From: Pyrenophora tritici-repentis
Taxonomy: Eukaryota; Ascomycota; Dothideomycetes; Pleosporales; Pleosporaceae
DNA: 64,000 bases
Reading direction: 5' to 3'
Assembly: GCF_003171515.1 (NCBI RefSeq)
Contig: NC_089399.1
Span: forward strand, 868,001-932,000
Shown here: one piece after another, positions 35,352-48,826 of the stretch
Numbering within the stretch: position 1 is the stretch's first letter
How the letters are laid out: each line of letters opens with the position of its first letter
Translations under genes and position numbers: made by a program
The notes under the pieces: model-generated
Database searches by the model: none
Seen by the model: only the letters and a program-made list of their open reading frames with translations
Told to the model about the DNA's origin: nothing

Positions 35352-38300
35352 CTACTCTTCCAAGTAGGAAAGCTTGCGCATCTCGCCCAACCTAGTCCTA
35401 GCCTGGGCAAGCGAGTTCTCAAGCTGCAAGATCTCGACCTGTGATATCCTGTTAGCAACTGGTTCCTCAAATAGCGGATGACGACGATGATGATGATGTA
35501 ACGTACCTGCTGCTCCATCTGGCGAACCTTGAACTCATGGTCGCCCAACTTGCTGTAATCCACAGATTCACCCTCGTCACGGTTCTTCTGTGCGATAATC
35601 GCCTGCACTTGCCTGACGAGCGACCTGCAAGCCGCTGTGACGGTCTTGGACGCACTCTCAAGCTTGTCTTGCGTCTTGCTCATGAAGCTGGCCTTGACAC
35701 GACTGGCAGCCACCAACTGAGCCGTCGAAGCAGCCACGTCGTTGGAAGCGACAATGAGCTGCTCGGGCGAGTTGCGACCCGAGATGACGCCATCGGCCGT
35801 CTCAATGAGCATGTTGGTTGATGTAGCAACAGCTTTGGCGGCACTGATGAGCCCTTCGGTCCAGCGGTTGTGTTTCTTGTAGAATTGCGTCTTGGACATG
35901 CTTCCTCGGCCTTCACGGACAATTTCTTGTTGCGAGACGGTAGCGGCCTTGATGAGGTTCGCGATGGCGTTTGTGACCGCGATGGCGGCTTCGAGAATAG
36001 AGTCGTGGATTTGCAGCTCGTAGGTCGAATATTGGTCTCTGGGCTTCTTCATCAGCTTGGATAGACGTTCTGTAGCCGCATCAATAGCGTTGGCGGCCTT
36101 GGTCAACTCGCTATCAACCAGGTCACCAAGATCACCAGATGCATTGGTGATCTTGCTCTTGGGCGCAAACGCGTCCGCAAGCTTGGATAGACTCTGCAGG
36201 TTGCGCACCACCTCAGTACTATTGTTGATGACAACACCGATCTTCTGCTCAGCGTCCAGATCGTACATGCGCACTGACTGAACGTTACGGAAGAACCTGA
36301 TGGTGGACGTTGCCGAAGCTCTCGCACCGTTGATGAGCTGATCCGATTTGTTCTCATCCGAAGCAAAACGTGTCAATCCCTTGGTGTTGACCAAAACATC
36401 GACGATAGCGCCACCAAAGTTATTGACGGCATTGATCACTTCAGCATGCTTGGCGTTTGGTCCGTCAGCAATGAAGTTATTAAAGGCCGTGGAAAACTCC
36501 ATAGCGCATGCTGATGCCTTTTCGATCTGCGACAGTACGAAGGGACCTGTGGCATTCTGGTTACCAGCTTGCATGGGAGAGTCTAATTCGTACAAAGCAT
36601 CATCGACACGCTGTACGCCACTTTGTAGGACCGAATCAATTATGTCGTTAATCTTCTGAAGGCTGTCTTGAATGAGAGTGTCCAGATGGCCATCCAGGAC
36701 GTTGTCGTTGGCATTGGCATTAAGCTTGAGCTCGTTCAATTCCAGCAGCGTCTGGTCCATGCCGGCGCGGAAGATCTCAAGCTCTTCCTCCTTGTCGCGT
36801 AGTTGACGCTCAAGGTCGGAGTCCCCTTCACGGTACTTCATCTGGAAGTCCTCCAGTGCGCGGCTCTTGTTTCGCAAGGCCTCTTCGAGATCTGCAATCT
36901 CACGGTTATGTCTTGACAGCAGCGCCGACAGTTCTGAACCCTTGCCACGCTCGGCGTTGTCGGCTCTATCCAGGGCAGAGCGAAGCTCGCGCTTCAGCTT
37001 CTCAATCTCTTCACGATGGCCACCAGTGTGTCGGTCCTTGTCCATGAGTGCGCGGTCACGTTCGCGGATCATGTCGGCCAACTCGATGTTCTTGGTCTTC
37101 AGCTCTCGTTGGAGCTTATCGCGGCTGTCGATGGCTTCCTGGGCAGAGTTCGCCTTGAGTTGTACAGCCTTGAACTTCTGTAGCAGCTGAAGGTGCTCAT
37201 GTCGCAGTTGAGAATATAGCTTGGCGAGCGATTCGTACTTGGACCTCCAGGTGTTGAGCTGTTCCTGAAGCGCGCGTATTTGATCGTCTCGTGAGCCCAT
37301 CTGTTGCTGGAAGTTTTGGTTCATCTGGTTGATCTCTCCCTCCAAAGCCTTCATCCTTTGATCGTACTGTTGTAGCATTAGCTGATCGCGTTCGTACTGT
37401 GCACGCGCATTCAAATTCTCCCGTTCAAGTTCGGCAAGGCGACCCTGCGTTTGTTGCTGATACTGCTCGCGCATGAGTTGCTCTTGCGCCAAACGAGCTT
37501 GCTCAGCCTGAAGCCTTTGTTGCTCCTCGAAGTCGCGTTGTGCCTGCAGCGCTTGCTGTTGCTGTTGCTGCTGGGCCTCCTCCCATTGTCGCTGTAGCCT
37601 CTGCTGCTCTGCCTCGTATTCCTCTTGTTGTCTTCTCTGGTTGTCTTTCCAAAACTCGTTGATGGGCTCTGGGTCAACAGCAGGAGTGCGTTCGGCCGGC
37701 TTCTCATTTCGTGGTCGCGCGGGCAAGGCTGGCGCATTTTCGTCTTCGGACAGCAGGTTCGGTGGCTCTTGTGGTAGCTTTGGCACTGTGATCAGGCTCG
37801 TTAAGTATCGTAGGTTGGAGCATTCGTAGTAGAACTTGACAAGGCGGTAGTGCTGCGCATCGTATCGGCCGCGCAGAGGAGAAAGCGCCTCATCGTCGCC
37901 AAGGGCTAAACTTGTTAGTCCAGGCCGGAGTGCAGGCGAGCGTCAACCACTTACTGGTATGCATTGCGCGCAGCATGCTGGTAATGAACTTGTAAATACC
38001 ATAGCTTTCCTGGACCAATGGAACCAAGGCTGCTATTCTGCATTCGTTGTTCGCGCCGCTCCTGAAGTGGGAGAAGATGAGCTTTTGGAAGGCGTCAATT
38101 TGATCCTGCAGTGTCATCAAGTCCGAGATGGTCTCGTATCCCTCGTTCGGGTCGTTGATCGACTTCAGACTGATGTACTCCTCATATTCGAATGTTCCTG
38201 TCTCATGTCAGTCGGCCATTTCGGGACTGCTGTCACCTCTCGTACCGTTGAATTCCGGGTGCTGTCTGTGGAAGGCAAGCTTAGCCAGGAGATAGTAAAT

Positions 38301-38886
38301 GTACTCGGAGATAAGCGGCGCATATCCTCGCATGCCTTCGCCGGCTACAGAGCCCCGTGACAAGCTTTCGAGCCAGCTAGTGTTTGATTGTGCCTCCTTA
38401 AGAGCGATGGGGTGGCCTTCTTGAAGGACCTTGTGGACGGTAATGAGCGCCTTGAAAGTCTGCACCTCGTCTGCAAGAATTGGCTGCCTAGGCGTGCTAT
38501 CAGCATCTCCGGCGTGTTGGCAAGCGGCGCCAGAGTCTCGAGTCCAAGGGAACCTACACTTTCATGCCCTGCCAGAAAGAGGCCGAACTCTTGTGGTCCC
38601 AAGTGTACACAATACATGCTCGTACGTGTTTCCCTGCGCCGGTATAAGCTTCGTCTAACATGGCAAGATTCCGAGGCCCAACGTACGCTTGGGCGAGACC
38701 TCATCAATGCTGGTCGCTTTACGAATGTTGATGGCAAGCTCCGACTCCTGCCTAGTGATTTGTTTGTTAGTCCATGCAACTATTGCGCCCGCGACAGTGC
38801 TATGCAGAAAATCTTCCATAGCCGTGAATGTTGGGCTGTACGTACTTGCCCATGTCAACGTTGCGCGAGCTTCCGTAGAGGGCCAT
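35352..38886 (-). CDS. SLA2: Sla2/End4-type endocytic adaptor (HIP1R homolog)
   Basis: Seven exons (38846-38886, 38687-38751, 38558-38633, 38246-38487, 37955-38197, 35507-37905, 35352-35438) join to 1050 aa. The N-terminal ANTH domain covers about residues 14-290, with ELAINIRKATSIDEVSPKRK, HVRACIVYTWDHKSSASFW and TFKALITVHKVLQEGHP; it binds PtdIns(4,5)P2. Pro-rich and Gln-rich sequence leads into a long coiled coil (about 340-640) that binds clathrin light chain and Sla1. The C-terminal I/LWEQ (talin-like) actin-binding module (about 800-1010) contains LIKAATVSQQEIVREGR. The last exon supplies VEILQLENSLAQAR. Sla2 couples clathrin coats to actin. The short exons before exon 6 were placed by family motifs. 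Confidence 0.93.
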
Positions 38887-39439
38887 GTTGGTGGCCGTAT
38901 GCGCTTTCTCAGACTACGTGTTTACGGTCGCAAGCAGTCGCAGACGAGGAAGGGTGTCGGTGAAGATGCAAGAAAGCCACAAACAAGTAAAGAAAGAGGT
39001 GGGGTGGTTCGGGCATCTGGTTCAGTTAACCATCGTAGGAGCTACTTAGACTACTAGTTACTCCTGGGGGCGGTGGTTCGTGCTCCTTGGCGCTTCGTCA
39101 TCGCCATCACCCGCAACACTCCAGGCTGTGCCTCCCGTCCAGACTGTTGCCTTCGGTGGTGCTAACAACGCATACGCGGCTGCATGCGCAACCGCCTCCC
39201 TTTCTGAGTTGGCAGTTCGTCATGGAGGGTGAGCAGATGCGCCTTCACTAATGGGGCTGCTAGATAGACCCTTGATCCATACCGATCATCCATGTCTGCA
39301 GGCCAGCGCAACCGTCATGAGGAACTACTATGTCATTTTACTTGATATGCTTATATGCCACCTAGGGTATCAACGCCATGCAATGCTACGAATACAAAAT
39401 CCAGCGACCTATGACGCTGTGGACGACAACGGAAACACC
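38887..39439. other. Intergenic between SLA2 5' end and SLU7 3' end
   Basis: Promoter region of SLA2 and 3' flank of SLU7. No gene seen. Confidence 0.6.
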
Positions 39440-40870
39440 TCAAACCGCCTCACTTTTGTTTCCTTTGCTGAGGTAGGCCGCCATCGGGTCTGCTGCCATT
39501 GTGCGTTTTCGTCGGTACTCCTCCATCTCATCCTCATTCACTGAGCCAGTCATCTCGTCGAGGGCCCGTTTTCGACTAGCAGCATCGTTTTTGGCCTTTT
39601 CGGCGGGATCGGGAGCGTTCGGCACGTGTTTCTCTAGGGCTCCTTCCTCTTTCCATGCAATCTCCTTGGGAACTTCTTCCAGCGCCGCGCCAGTGCGCAT
39701 CCGATCTGCTAGCTCAAACGCTTCCTTGCCTGCCTCACCTGTACAATACGAATTCTTAATCGTCGAGTGACAGCACGCAAAGCCCCATTTGAAATCGGAC
39801 CACCAGCTACCCCAGACTGATGTGTGATTGTTGAGAAGTATGTCTTCCGGATACTTTGACTTTGCCTTGACTTTCGGCGCTCCCTTAATATTGCCTCGCT
39901 CATCGTACTCGACATATCGCTCGTTCTCCGTGATAGCCTTCTTCCGCAGTGTATCGTCTGAGAACTTTTCCTGGGTTCCGTACTTCTCTGCCAGGGCCTT
40001 CTTTCTCGCCGCCGCCATCTCTTCGGCTTCCTTGAGCTGCTTCTTTCGCATGACCTCGCCAGATGTAGGGTTGGCTTGCAGATGCAGCTTGTTCTTGTCT
40101 CCGCGCTCTTGCGTCTCCCATGCATATCGCTGTGCCCTTTCAAACTCGGCTGCATCTCCCGAAGCCTTCTGGAAGCCTTCTTCCGCGACCAATTGAGCTG
40201 CATTGTCCGCTGTTGCACCGCTGTCAACCATGGAGCGCGTCTTGGGGTCGTATTTGGCCGAATCGAGATCGAGGTTGAGCAGGTACTTTGCGGTATCCTC
40301 TCGTAACCGCAGGTTTCGTGTAGATGTGGCCTGCTTCCGTCCCATGTCTGTCTCTGCGTCGTACTTGTCGCCTTCATCGTCGTCATCTGATTTGTCGCCC
40401 TTCTCTGCCTCTTTTGCCTTCTTGCGTATCTCCTCCATGGCATTGTACTCCTCGATAACCTCCTCGAATTGCGTCGCGTCATAGCCATTCCAGCGATCGC
40501 GCTTCGCATCGAACCCAAGTTGTACATCCTGGATAACTTCGTCCGCTTCTATATTCTTCCCCGTAAACTTTGCGCCTGCTTTGCGCGGCCGACTCAGGCA
40601 GTCCTTCTTCTTATGGGTCATGGCTCCGCAGTTCTCGCATGCGCCTTTGCGAAACTTGGTCGCGGCCGGCCCGGCCTTCTTCCCGCGATCGTACCATTTG
40701 GAGTCTTGTTCCTGCTTCTGCAGACGTTGATGCTCAAGGTAATCTGTTTGGTCCTCTCCAGTTTCATCGACGGCATAGAAGGGTTTCTTCGAGATGAAGG
40801 AGGGGATGTACTCGTTGCGCTCCTTGGCGGCGGCCGAGACATCCGGTTTCTTTGGTTGTGAGGGCGGCAT
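39440..40870 (-). CDS. SLU7: Pre-mRNA splicing factor Slu7
   Basis: Single exon of 476 codons from the ATG at 40870 ([20 protein letters not shown]). An in-frame ATG at 40984 would add 38 poorly conserved residues; the inner one agrees with fungal Slu7 starts. Family landmarks are [17 protein letters not shown], the CCHC zinc knuckle [14 protein letters not shown] near residue 88, [15 protein letters not shown], and [20 protein letters not shown] near 360. The C-terminus has [13 protein letters not shown]. Slu7 acts in the second catalytic step of splicing and 3' splice site choice. It is head-to-head with REV3, 320 bp between start codons. Confidence 0.93.
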   Translation of the reverse strand: MPPSQPKKPDVSAAAKERNEYIPSFISKKPFYAVDETGEDQTDYLEHQRLQKQEQDSKWYDRGKKAGPAATKFRKGACENCGAMTHKKKDCLSRPRKAGAKFTGKNIEADEVIQDVQLGFDAKRDRWNGYDATQFEEVIEEYNAMEEIRKKAKEAEKGDKSDDDDEGDKYDAETDMGRKQATSTRNLRLREDTAKYLLNLDLDSAKYDPKTRSMVDSGATADNAAQLVAEEGFQKASGDAAEFERAQRYAWETQERGDKNKLHLQANPTSGEVMRKKQLKEAEEMAAARKKALAEKYGTQEKFSDDTLRKKAITENERYVEYDERGNIKGAPKVKAKSKYPEDILLNNHTSVWGSWWSDFKWGFACCHSTIKNSYCTGEAGKEAFELADRMRTGAALEEVPKEIAWKEEGALEKHVPNAPDPAEKAKNDAASRKRALDEMTGSVNEDEMEEYRRKRTMAADPMAAYLSKGNKSEAV

Positions 40871-41190
40871 CTTGGGCGACGTGGGCTGCGTTGAGCGCGG
40901 TGAGTTGTGCTGGGAGATGTGCTGGGAGATGAAGGTGGTGGTAGAAGCTTTAGGTCGGCGGCGAGAGTGGAGCGCTAGCGCCATAGGGCTGCAGTGACGA
41001 TCCCTAGCTCACTCGCCTCACGGGACCACGCGCTGCATTTCAGTCGCGACCGCGTCTGCTTGTCGCCCCCCATTGCACGGTAGCGTCCACCTTGCGTACT
41101 CTTTGTTCTGCACGGTTTCTTGAGCACGATGCAAACCACCTTCCTCTCCCACACATTTTGCATCTTGCCCAGGTGGTTGTGTAGGTAGTC

Positions 41191-44100
41191 ATGGACACGT
41201 TCCGCTTTCGTCTGAATTGCATCGACAACTACCAGGCGGCGCCGACAGACCTCGACCCTCTGTTGCGGCGCAATGCCGGGCCGGCTGGTCGCATGGGGGC
41301 GCCCCAAGTGCCGGTAATCAGAGCATTCGGTGCGACAGAGACCGGACAGAAGGTGTGCGCTCATATCCATGGAGCGCTACCCTATCTGTATTTGGAGTAC
41401 AATGGGAGTTTGGAAAAACATGTCGGTAGGTATAGCATACTGTTTACATATATCACGTGCTGATACCTTCTCAGTGGACTCATATATACTCGACCTACGC
41501 ACATCGATTGATCATGCTCTTGCCTCGGCCTACCGACGAAACGCATACGATGGAAAGTCCATATACGTTGGCCACATCACCCTGGTCAAAGGCGTGCCCT
41601 TCTTTGGATACAGTGTTGGATACAAGATCTTTCTCAAGGTTTACATGCTCAATCCCATGCACATGACGCGATTCGCCGATTTACTGTATCAGGGCGCCAT
41701 TTTGAACCGCGTCTTTCAGCCATATGAAAGTCATCTACAAAATATCCTGCAATGGATGTGTGATTATAACCTGTACGGGTGCGATTATATCAACTGCGCG
41801 AAAGTGCGGTTTCGGGGGCCTGTTCCAGATAGCGAGGAAATAGATACTTCCGTTCACAAGTGGCACGATGCTTCCATTCCGGACGAATTCATGGCACAAG
41901 CAGATCAGTATCCTCGCCAGAGTCATTCCACCCTCGAAGTCGATATATGCGTTCAAGATATCCTCAATCGGCATGAATTACAGTATCGACCCATTCACCA
42001 CGACTTCCTAGAGCGATCGAGCCAGATGCCCCGAAATCCCGACGACAAGTTTGTGCCGTCCATGGCTGGTTTGTGGCGAGATGAAACTCGCAGAAGAAAG
42101 CGTCGTATGGGTCTCAACGATACATCGAGCAGTCCCTTTCCTGATGAGGTGCTCGTGTCAATGTCGGCTGACACTAGAGAAACCAAAAGCGGGTGGATAC
42201 ACGAGGAGGAGTATCGGGAACTTCTTGAAAATCTAATCAAAGAAGAAAGACGTGAGAGAGGCAACGTCGAATTTGACACTTTCGTCAAGCCTGTTGAAGG
42301 TCAAGACCGTATCAAGACTGCTGTGGAGAGCATCGAAGATCTATACCCCGAAGTTTTGTCTACACAACGGCTTCCAGACGATAGATCTGATGAAAGCGAT
42401 GACACCTTGGCGGCTGACGGTGTAGATCCTTTGAGCAACAACGAGCCCCGGTCTGATGAACCTGAACTTGAGTGCGAATATCAGAAGCATTGCGATACCA
42501 TCGTGGGCGAGGACAACGGATTGAATGAGCCAGATGTCCATCTTTCCGACACTGAAGAGCAGCTATCCTTAGATCCTTTGACCGCATCGTTACACAAGAG
42601 TTCTAGTGGGATGGAACTGGATAATATACTGATCGACGAAGGTATTGATCTTGTCGACCCCAGTGACGAGGGTGAGCCTGGTTCTAGCAATTCCAACAAC
42701 TCACGGAAACGAACACGAACCCTCGATGCTACAAGTGAAGAATACAACAAGCGTCAGAGAACGCTAAATGAAACACCGAGCCGTCGCGGGCGCATCTCTC
42801 TCCGCTATGCCATTGCAAAAGGTGATGATTCAAGAGCGAGCGCTTTGCAGGAAAATTCTGGAGACGAGCCACCTCAATCCAAACAGGATTCACAGGCAAG
42901 TATCAAAGCCCAGGGCCGTGGAGGACCGACTACGCTTGCATTTCCTGTAGTTAAAAACCCAAATGCACCGGAGACTATGCATCGCTTGAGTCAATCCGGC
43001 TACTCCAACTCCCAAGACGGTCCTAAGACACCTGCTAAGCATCTCCGGATGAGGGCCTCACAGCACTCTCCAGTCACTCCATGGACAAATGATAAACTTA
43101 CACCTGTGGTATCGAGCAGCAGTACACCGAAATTTGGTTCCCAAGCGATCTCTCTAGCAAAGCAATTGGGAACGTCGAGCCGTAACACTACCCTCTATTA
43201 TGCTTCCCTACCTCCGTCAGCCGACCTCGTGGGGAACACTATGATGCACGCCGGGCTGCCGCCTGTAATTTATCAAGATGCCTATCATAGCAACGAGAAG
43301 GACGTTCCGGATCGACCTCGTGAGTATGCGGGTCGTGAGTTCAAACTACAAAGCACGACACTACCTTATCTTCCTCCTTTTGATCCAACCGGTAAATCTC
43401 TCTCCAGTACTGGGGAACATCCACCGGTAATGGTAGACAAAAAGGAACAAGCTGCAATGGACAAGGCTAGAGCGCAACGTTGCAGCTTGCGTCATTGGGA
43501 AATCTCCAAACCTCCACCATCTTTTGAAGAAGTGGAAGACTGGACAAATCGGCAAGCAAAGCAGCGTAAATTGGCAAAGTCAAAATCAAAAAACGAAACT
43601 GCCTCTCCCCTGCGGAAATTCAATCCTATGAGTCATCTCTCACAGATCGAAGGTCCGACGCAGAAGAATCAATACGGCTTCAAGTACTGTCAGAAGCAGA
43701 AGTCAACCAGTGTTAAGCACGACGTCCAATATATGAGCATCATGAGCTTGGAGGTCCACGTCAACTCTCGAGGCTCTCTGGTGCCTGACGCTGCTGAAGA
43801 TGAGATTCAGTGTATCTTCTGGAGCGTGCAAGGTGAGGAGAATGCGACCACCGACCGCCCCCACGCGGGTATACTTTGCTTCTCTGACGAAGATGGAATT
43901 GCTGTTCGCATCGCGAAACAGGTCCGGGTAGACGTCGAGTACGAAGAGGACGAGCTGGACCTCATCAATCGCCTCGTTGACATTGTGCGTCAGTTTGATC
44001 CGGATATTCTCACTGGATACGAAGTACATAATGGTTCATGGGGCTATCTTATAGAACGCGCGAGAATGAAGTACGAGTACAACCTGTGCGAGGAAATCAG

Positions 44101-46321
44101 TAGGGTTAGGTCGCTGTCTCCCGGTAAGGTTGGAAAAGACGCGGATCGTTGGGGCTTTACGCATACCTCCACTATCCGGGTGACCGGTCGCCACATGATC
44201 AACATCTGGAGAGCGATGCGCGGAGAATTGAATCTGCTACAGTACACGATGGAAAATGTGGTGTTTCATCTACTACACAAGCGCATACCACACTATCAGC
44301 ACTCGGATCTCACTACTTGGTACACGAACGGTAGACCACGAGATCTGACAAAGGTCATCAATTACTTCACCACGCGCGTACAGCTCAATCTGGACATCCT
44401 AGAAGCAAATGATATTGTACCACGTACCAGCGAACAAGCTCGTCTGCTTGGTGTCGACTTCTTCGCAGTCATCTCGCGCGGTTCACAGTTCAAGGTTGAG
44501 TCGACCATGTTCCGTATTGCAAAGCCGGAAAACTTCATCCTTGTATCTCCAAGCCGGAAGCAAGTCGGTCAGCAGAACGCTCTTGAGTGTTTGCCTTTGG
44601 TCATGGAACCTCAGAGTGCTTTCTACACCAGCCCAGTCTTAGTCCTGGACTTCCAATCACTTTATCCCAGTGTAATGATAGCATACAACTACTGCTACTC
44701 TACTTGTCTTGGGCGGATTGTCAACTGGCGTGGGCGCAATAAGATGGGCTTCATGGACTTTAAGCGAGAGCCCCAATTGCTAGAGTTGGTCAAGGATCAT
44801 ATCAACATTGCGCCAAATGGTATGATGTATGTCAAGCCGGAAATGCGCAAGTCGCTGCTAGCGAAGATGCTTGGGGAGATTCTGGAGACTCGCGTTATGG
44901 TCAAGAGCGGCATGAAGCAGGACAAGAACGATAAAACACTGCAGCAACTGTTAAACAACAGGCAATTGGCGTTGAAGCTTCTTGCAAACGTCACTTACGG
45001 ATACACATCTGCATCATTCTCCGGGCGCATGCCCTGTTCGGAGATTGCAGATAGCATTGTACAGACCGGTCGTGAGACTCTGGAAAAGGCGATTGCACTT
45101 ATACATGCCACGCAGAAATGGGGCGCTGAAGTCGTGTATGGAGATACAGATTCAATCTTCATCCATCTCAAAGGACGTACCAAGGATGAAGCTTTCACTA
45201 TCGGTGAAGAGATAACCGCTGCCATCACTGTCGCAAACCCACGACCTATCAAGCTCAAGTTTGAGAAGGTGTATCATCCCTGCGTTTTGCTTGCCAAAAA
45301 GCGCTATGTAGGCTTCAAGTATGAGCACAGGAACCAGAAGGAACCAGAATTCGATGCAAAAGGCATCGAAACAGTCCGCCGTGATGGTACGCCCGCAGAA
45401 CAGAAGATTGAAGAGAAAGCTTTAAAGATCCTGTTCCGAACAGCCGATCTCAGTCAGGTCAAGCGCTACTTTCAAGAACAATGCTTCAAGATCATGGAAG
45501 GTCGCATCAGCATCCAAGACTTCCTATTCGCCAAAGAAGTCAAATTAGGCACATACTCTGGCAGAGGCCCACCACCACCCGGCGCCCTCATTGCCACGAA
45601 ACGCATGCTCGCAGATCCGCGCACCGAGCCTCAATATGGTGAGCGTGTACCCTACGTCGTCGTTACAGGTGCGCTAGGAGCTCGCCTCATAGACCGTTGT
45701 GTCAGTCCAGAGACGCTCCTACAAAAGAACCACCTCGAGCTTGATGCAGAGTACTACATTTCCAAAAATCTGATCCCACCACTTGAGCGCATTTTCAACC
45801 TCGTTGGCGCAAACGTCCGGCAGTGGTACGACGAAATGCCCAAGATCCAACGCATCCGTAACATCTCGATACCCGTGGGGTCGAAATCAAATGGAAGAAG
45901 AACACTCGAAAGCTACATGAAACCATCAAACTGCCTCGTCTGTCGCTCGAAACTTTCGTCACCTACACAGCGACCCGGCGCTCAAACTAGTCCGTACGCA
46001 GTGCTGCCGCTTTGTGTGAAGTGTATAAAGCAGCCTGCTCGATCGCTCCTCGCGCTCAAATACCGTGTCTTGAACAGCGAGACACGTGTTACAGAGGTGG
46101 ATGCTGTGTGTAGGCGATGCGCGAATCTAGCGCCTGGCGAGCAGGTCAAGTGCGATAGTAGAGATTGTCCAGTGTTTTATACACGCATCAAGGAATATTC
46201 GAAGCTGGCGGCGATTAAGGGTAATGTGGAGCCTATTATCGGGGCTATGGAAGGCATATGCGAGGATGAGATGAGGGAGGGGAGTATTAGGAGAGTAAGT
46301 AAACAACACCTGGCTTGGTAA
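41191..46321 (+). CDS. REV3: DNA polymerase zeta catalytic subunit Rev3
   Basis: Exons 41191-41425 and 41475-46321 join to 1693 aa. The N-terminal region (FRLNCIDNYQAAPTD, and IRAFGATETGQKVCAHIHG) is the B-family N-domain, followed by a long disordered insert (about 250-640). The exonuclease-like fold has MSLEVHVNSRG where replicative enzymes carry an acidic motif, fitting a polymerase without proofreading. Catalytic motifs are DFQSLYPSVMIAYNY (Asp near 1137), LKLLANVTYGYTSASFSGR, and YGDTDSIFI (Asp near 1302 and 1304). KKRYVGFKYEH follows. Two C-terminal Cys clusters (CLVCRSK near 1565, and CRRCANL to CDSRDC) hold zinc and an Fe-S cluster. Rev3 performs translesion synthesis. The frame ends right after a GTAAGT, see findings. 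Confidence 0.94.
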
Positions 46322-47363
46322 CGTTGGTTAGGTAGGAAAAACTCGTATATATGAGTAACGAAGGAAAGAAGAAACGAGTCAAGATATTAGCTTTGCTTTG
46401 TATACTCTGAGATCTACCGTACTATTCTGGCATCTACATCGTTTTCAGTCCTGGGCCTTCTCTCGAATACGAACGACTTCTTTGTGTGGAGATGAAGCGC
46501 AGCTGCACTCTCCTATCCGTTGGTCACTATCACAGTTACAGCATTCGCGACTACCCTAGGAGCGTAGACCCAACCATGGCACACCTTCCACCCCATTAAT
46601 GCACAACCCCCCGTCTCCATGTAGACACTAAACGGATTAGACCCCAAAGCAGCAAAGGCGTAGACCTGGTCAAGCATACATCATCAAATGTCTGGGTTTG
46701 AGTGGCTTACTACTTCCGTATGTCAGTGCAATGGTGCAAGCGCATCAAGTGTCGTGCCTGCCAAAACAACGTCTGAAAGCCCTGCGAACACCACAATCTG
46801 ACCAATGGACAGGTGAGGACAAGAACCATAGTTTGAGCGACTCATGCTATTTGACGTAACAGAAGACTGAAAGAAGAGAGTCGAAGCAATTAAGAGTTTA
46901 AGAACATAGTGTAAATTAGTTATCAATCAATGCAACGGTGTGCATGCAGCGGGTGCTTCTATGCATGATGCTACATTGTCATTTTTCATCAGGCATGACG
47001 CTCATGCGTGTGGTATGTCAGACAGACCGTCACATCCATGCAGAGTAAGTTCCTAGAAGGTATTGATATCCATTACTATAAGCTGCTGTGACCGCACTTC
47101 TGGGCCCAGTCCGCGAATCTCATAGGAACACCGTACGCCGATGACGAGGGGTATCATGACGCTGAACTACTTCAAATCAAAATAAAAAAGAAGGGGATCA
47201 TCCAAGCCCAATCAAGCGAACGTTCCAATACCCCAAAACGAAGAATCGGTTTCACTAGAAGCGCGAATGATGGCTTCAAGCGATATGAAGGGTGGCGGGT
47301 AGATGCAGTGTGATACTTTTGGAGTGCCACGGTAACACAAAGAAGTTGAGAAACATTGAACTT
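46322..47363. other. Intergenic, no gene seen
   Basis: Convergent flanks of REV3 and the receptor gene. Only short featureless frames. Confidence 0.6.
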
Positions 47364-48826
47364 CTAGACTGACCCTAGGTTGCGATGGCATCTAGCGCCT
47401 TCCACTCCATCGGTGCTATAAGCCTCTGAGTACCGTAAATGACTGCCCTCCTTGAGGATTTCATCGAGCGCTATCTCGGCGGTAGAATCCCGCGTCTCTT
47501 GTGAGCTTGTCATGGTCTCGTTTCGTTGTGGCTGACATCGTAATGGCTTTCCGGTAAGCCTGGACAGGGTCATGCCCCAAGCTCGCTTACATTCTTTCCG
47601 GGTTGTAGAAATGTATATCACAGCGTTCCAGGCGCCTTGAAGTGGCAATACTATTGCGGAGCTGATGTTGAGCGAGAAGCTAGGATCCCTGTGAACGAAC
47701 TGGAACATCCGATTGATACTACTGGGTAACCATACAACGAATAGCGCTAAGAACATGAGGAAGGCGACCTGGAAGTATGCCATTGCCGCAGCATTGCCCT
47801 CGGTGGTTCTCTTAATTTCTGGGAAGGATGTCGACAACGTGTTGGGACCCTCAGTAGACTCTGCCGATGTATCGATTGCGACGATGGTCGCCCTATATAC
47901 ACTGCGTTCATTTCGGCCACAATTTACTGTGCGCTGGCCTTCGATGTCTTCAGGCAGAGCTTTGGAGATACATATAGTCGTATCTTGGACGGTATTGGCC
48001 TCGGCTAGCATCCGAGTGCTTGAAAAAGAGGTGATTGAATTCGTATCTTGTGTAATTTGAGTCGTTACAATGATGTTGTTGGCATCGGAAAGAGGCAACA
48101 TGTCGTTGTCTGGAACAATGTTTGGGGTCTGTATCGTGGCGGCGGCTTGGCGAGAATTGCGAGAAATGGAGCGAAGCTCAACACGTCTTCTCCATATTCT
48201 ATATCCGGTAACAACATAAATGGTGAGAGTAGCAGTTATAAAGATCCAGGCTGGGGCGTAGAAAAACGCAATTCTCATCCACTCGACGTCAGTCGCTACC
48301 CAGCACCATAGAGTAGCGGACCCTATGACTGGATGTCCAGTATTTTCGAGGATTACATACAGGATAGCTGGCAGGGCCGGAATCCCATAACTGAATGCAA
48401 AGTACCACTTCTCCAGATGACGTATCTGCTGAGCATCGTAGCCGTAGAAGAATACGAGGAAAACGTTGGTAGACATGCAAAACACCTATAGACATTAGCA
48501 CTGAAGATGTCGATGATGGTACACTGGCTTACCCAGAACGAATCTGCTACCATGAACCATTGAATCACTATGCCCTGAGCTTGGCAGAGACTAGAAGACG
48601 GAGAAGCACCTTCAGGTAGTACTGCGATCGATATCAATGTTGCTGTGTTAGTTAAGATGTTGCCGAAAGTCGCTAGGAAGACGAGTCGGTTAATCGGCTT
48701 TCGGAAATAGGGAAAAAAGACGAATGTGGTTATTATAAATATTGAGCCCACCACAGAGAGTGTCGACGATGTCCGTGTGGCGAATACAAGAGCAAGATCT
48801 TTGCTGTATGACAGTGGAGTTGCCAT
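47364..48826 (-). CDS. Seven-transmembrane receptor, fungal cAMP-receptor-like GPCR
   Basis: Exons 48533-48826 and 47364-48485 join to 471 aa. Seven hydrophobic segments are visible. Examples are TLSVVGSIFIITTFVFFPYF, LVFLATFGNILTNTATLISI, STNVFLVFFYGYD, YGIPALPAILYVILENTGH, AFFYAPAWIFITATLTIYVV, AYFQVAFLMFLALFVVWLPS and LNISSAIVLPLQGAWNAVIY. A long, Ser/Thr-rich third intracellular loop of about 130 residues lies between TM5 and TM6, and a polar C-tail follows. The LCQAQGIVIQWFMVADSFW segment in TM3 and the general layout match fungal cAMP receptor-like GPCRs (class V type). Ligand and G-protein are unknown. It is one of the accessory signalling genes of the window. Confidence 0.85.

Noticed and set aside
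38388..38963. 191-codon plus-strand open frame
   Set aside because: It lies antisense to the first exons of SLA2, which have full family motifs and splice sites.
39709..40527. 272-codon minus-strand frame with Arg/Ser-rich translation
   Set aside because: Offset frame of SLU7; the SLU7 reading carries all conserved motifs.
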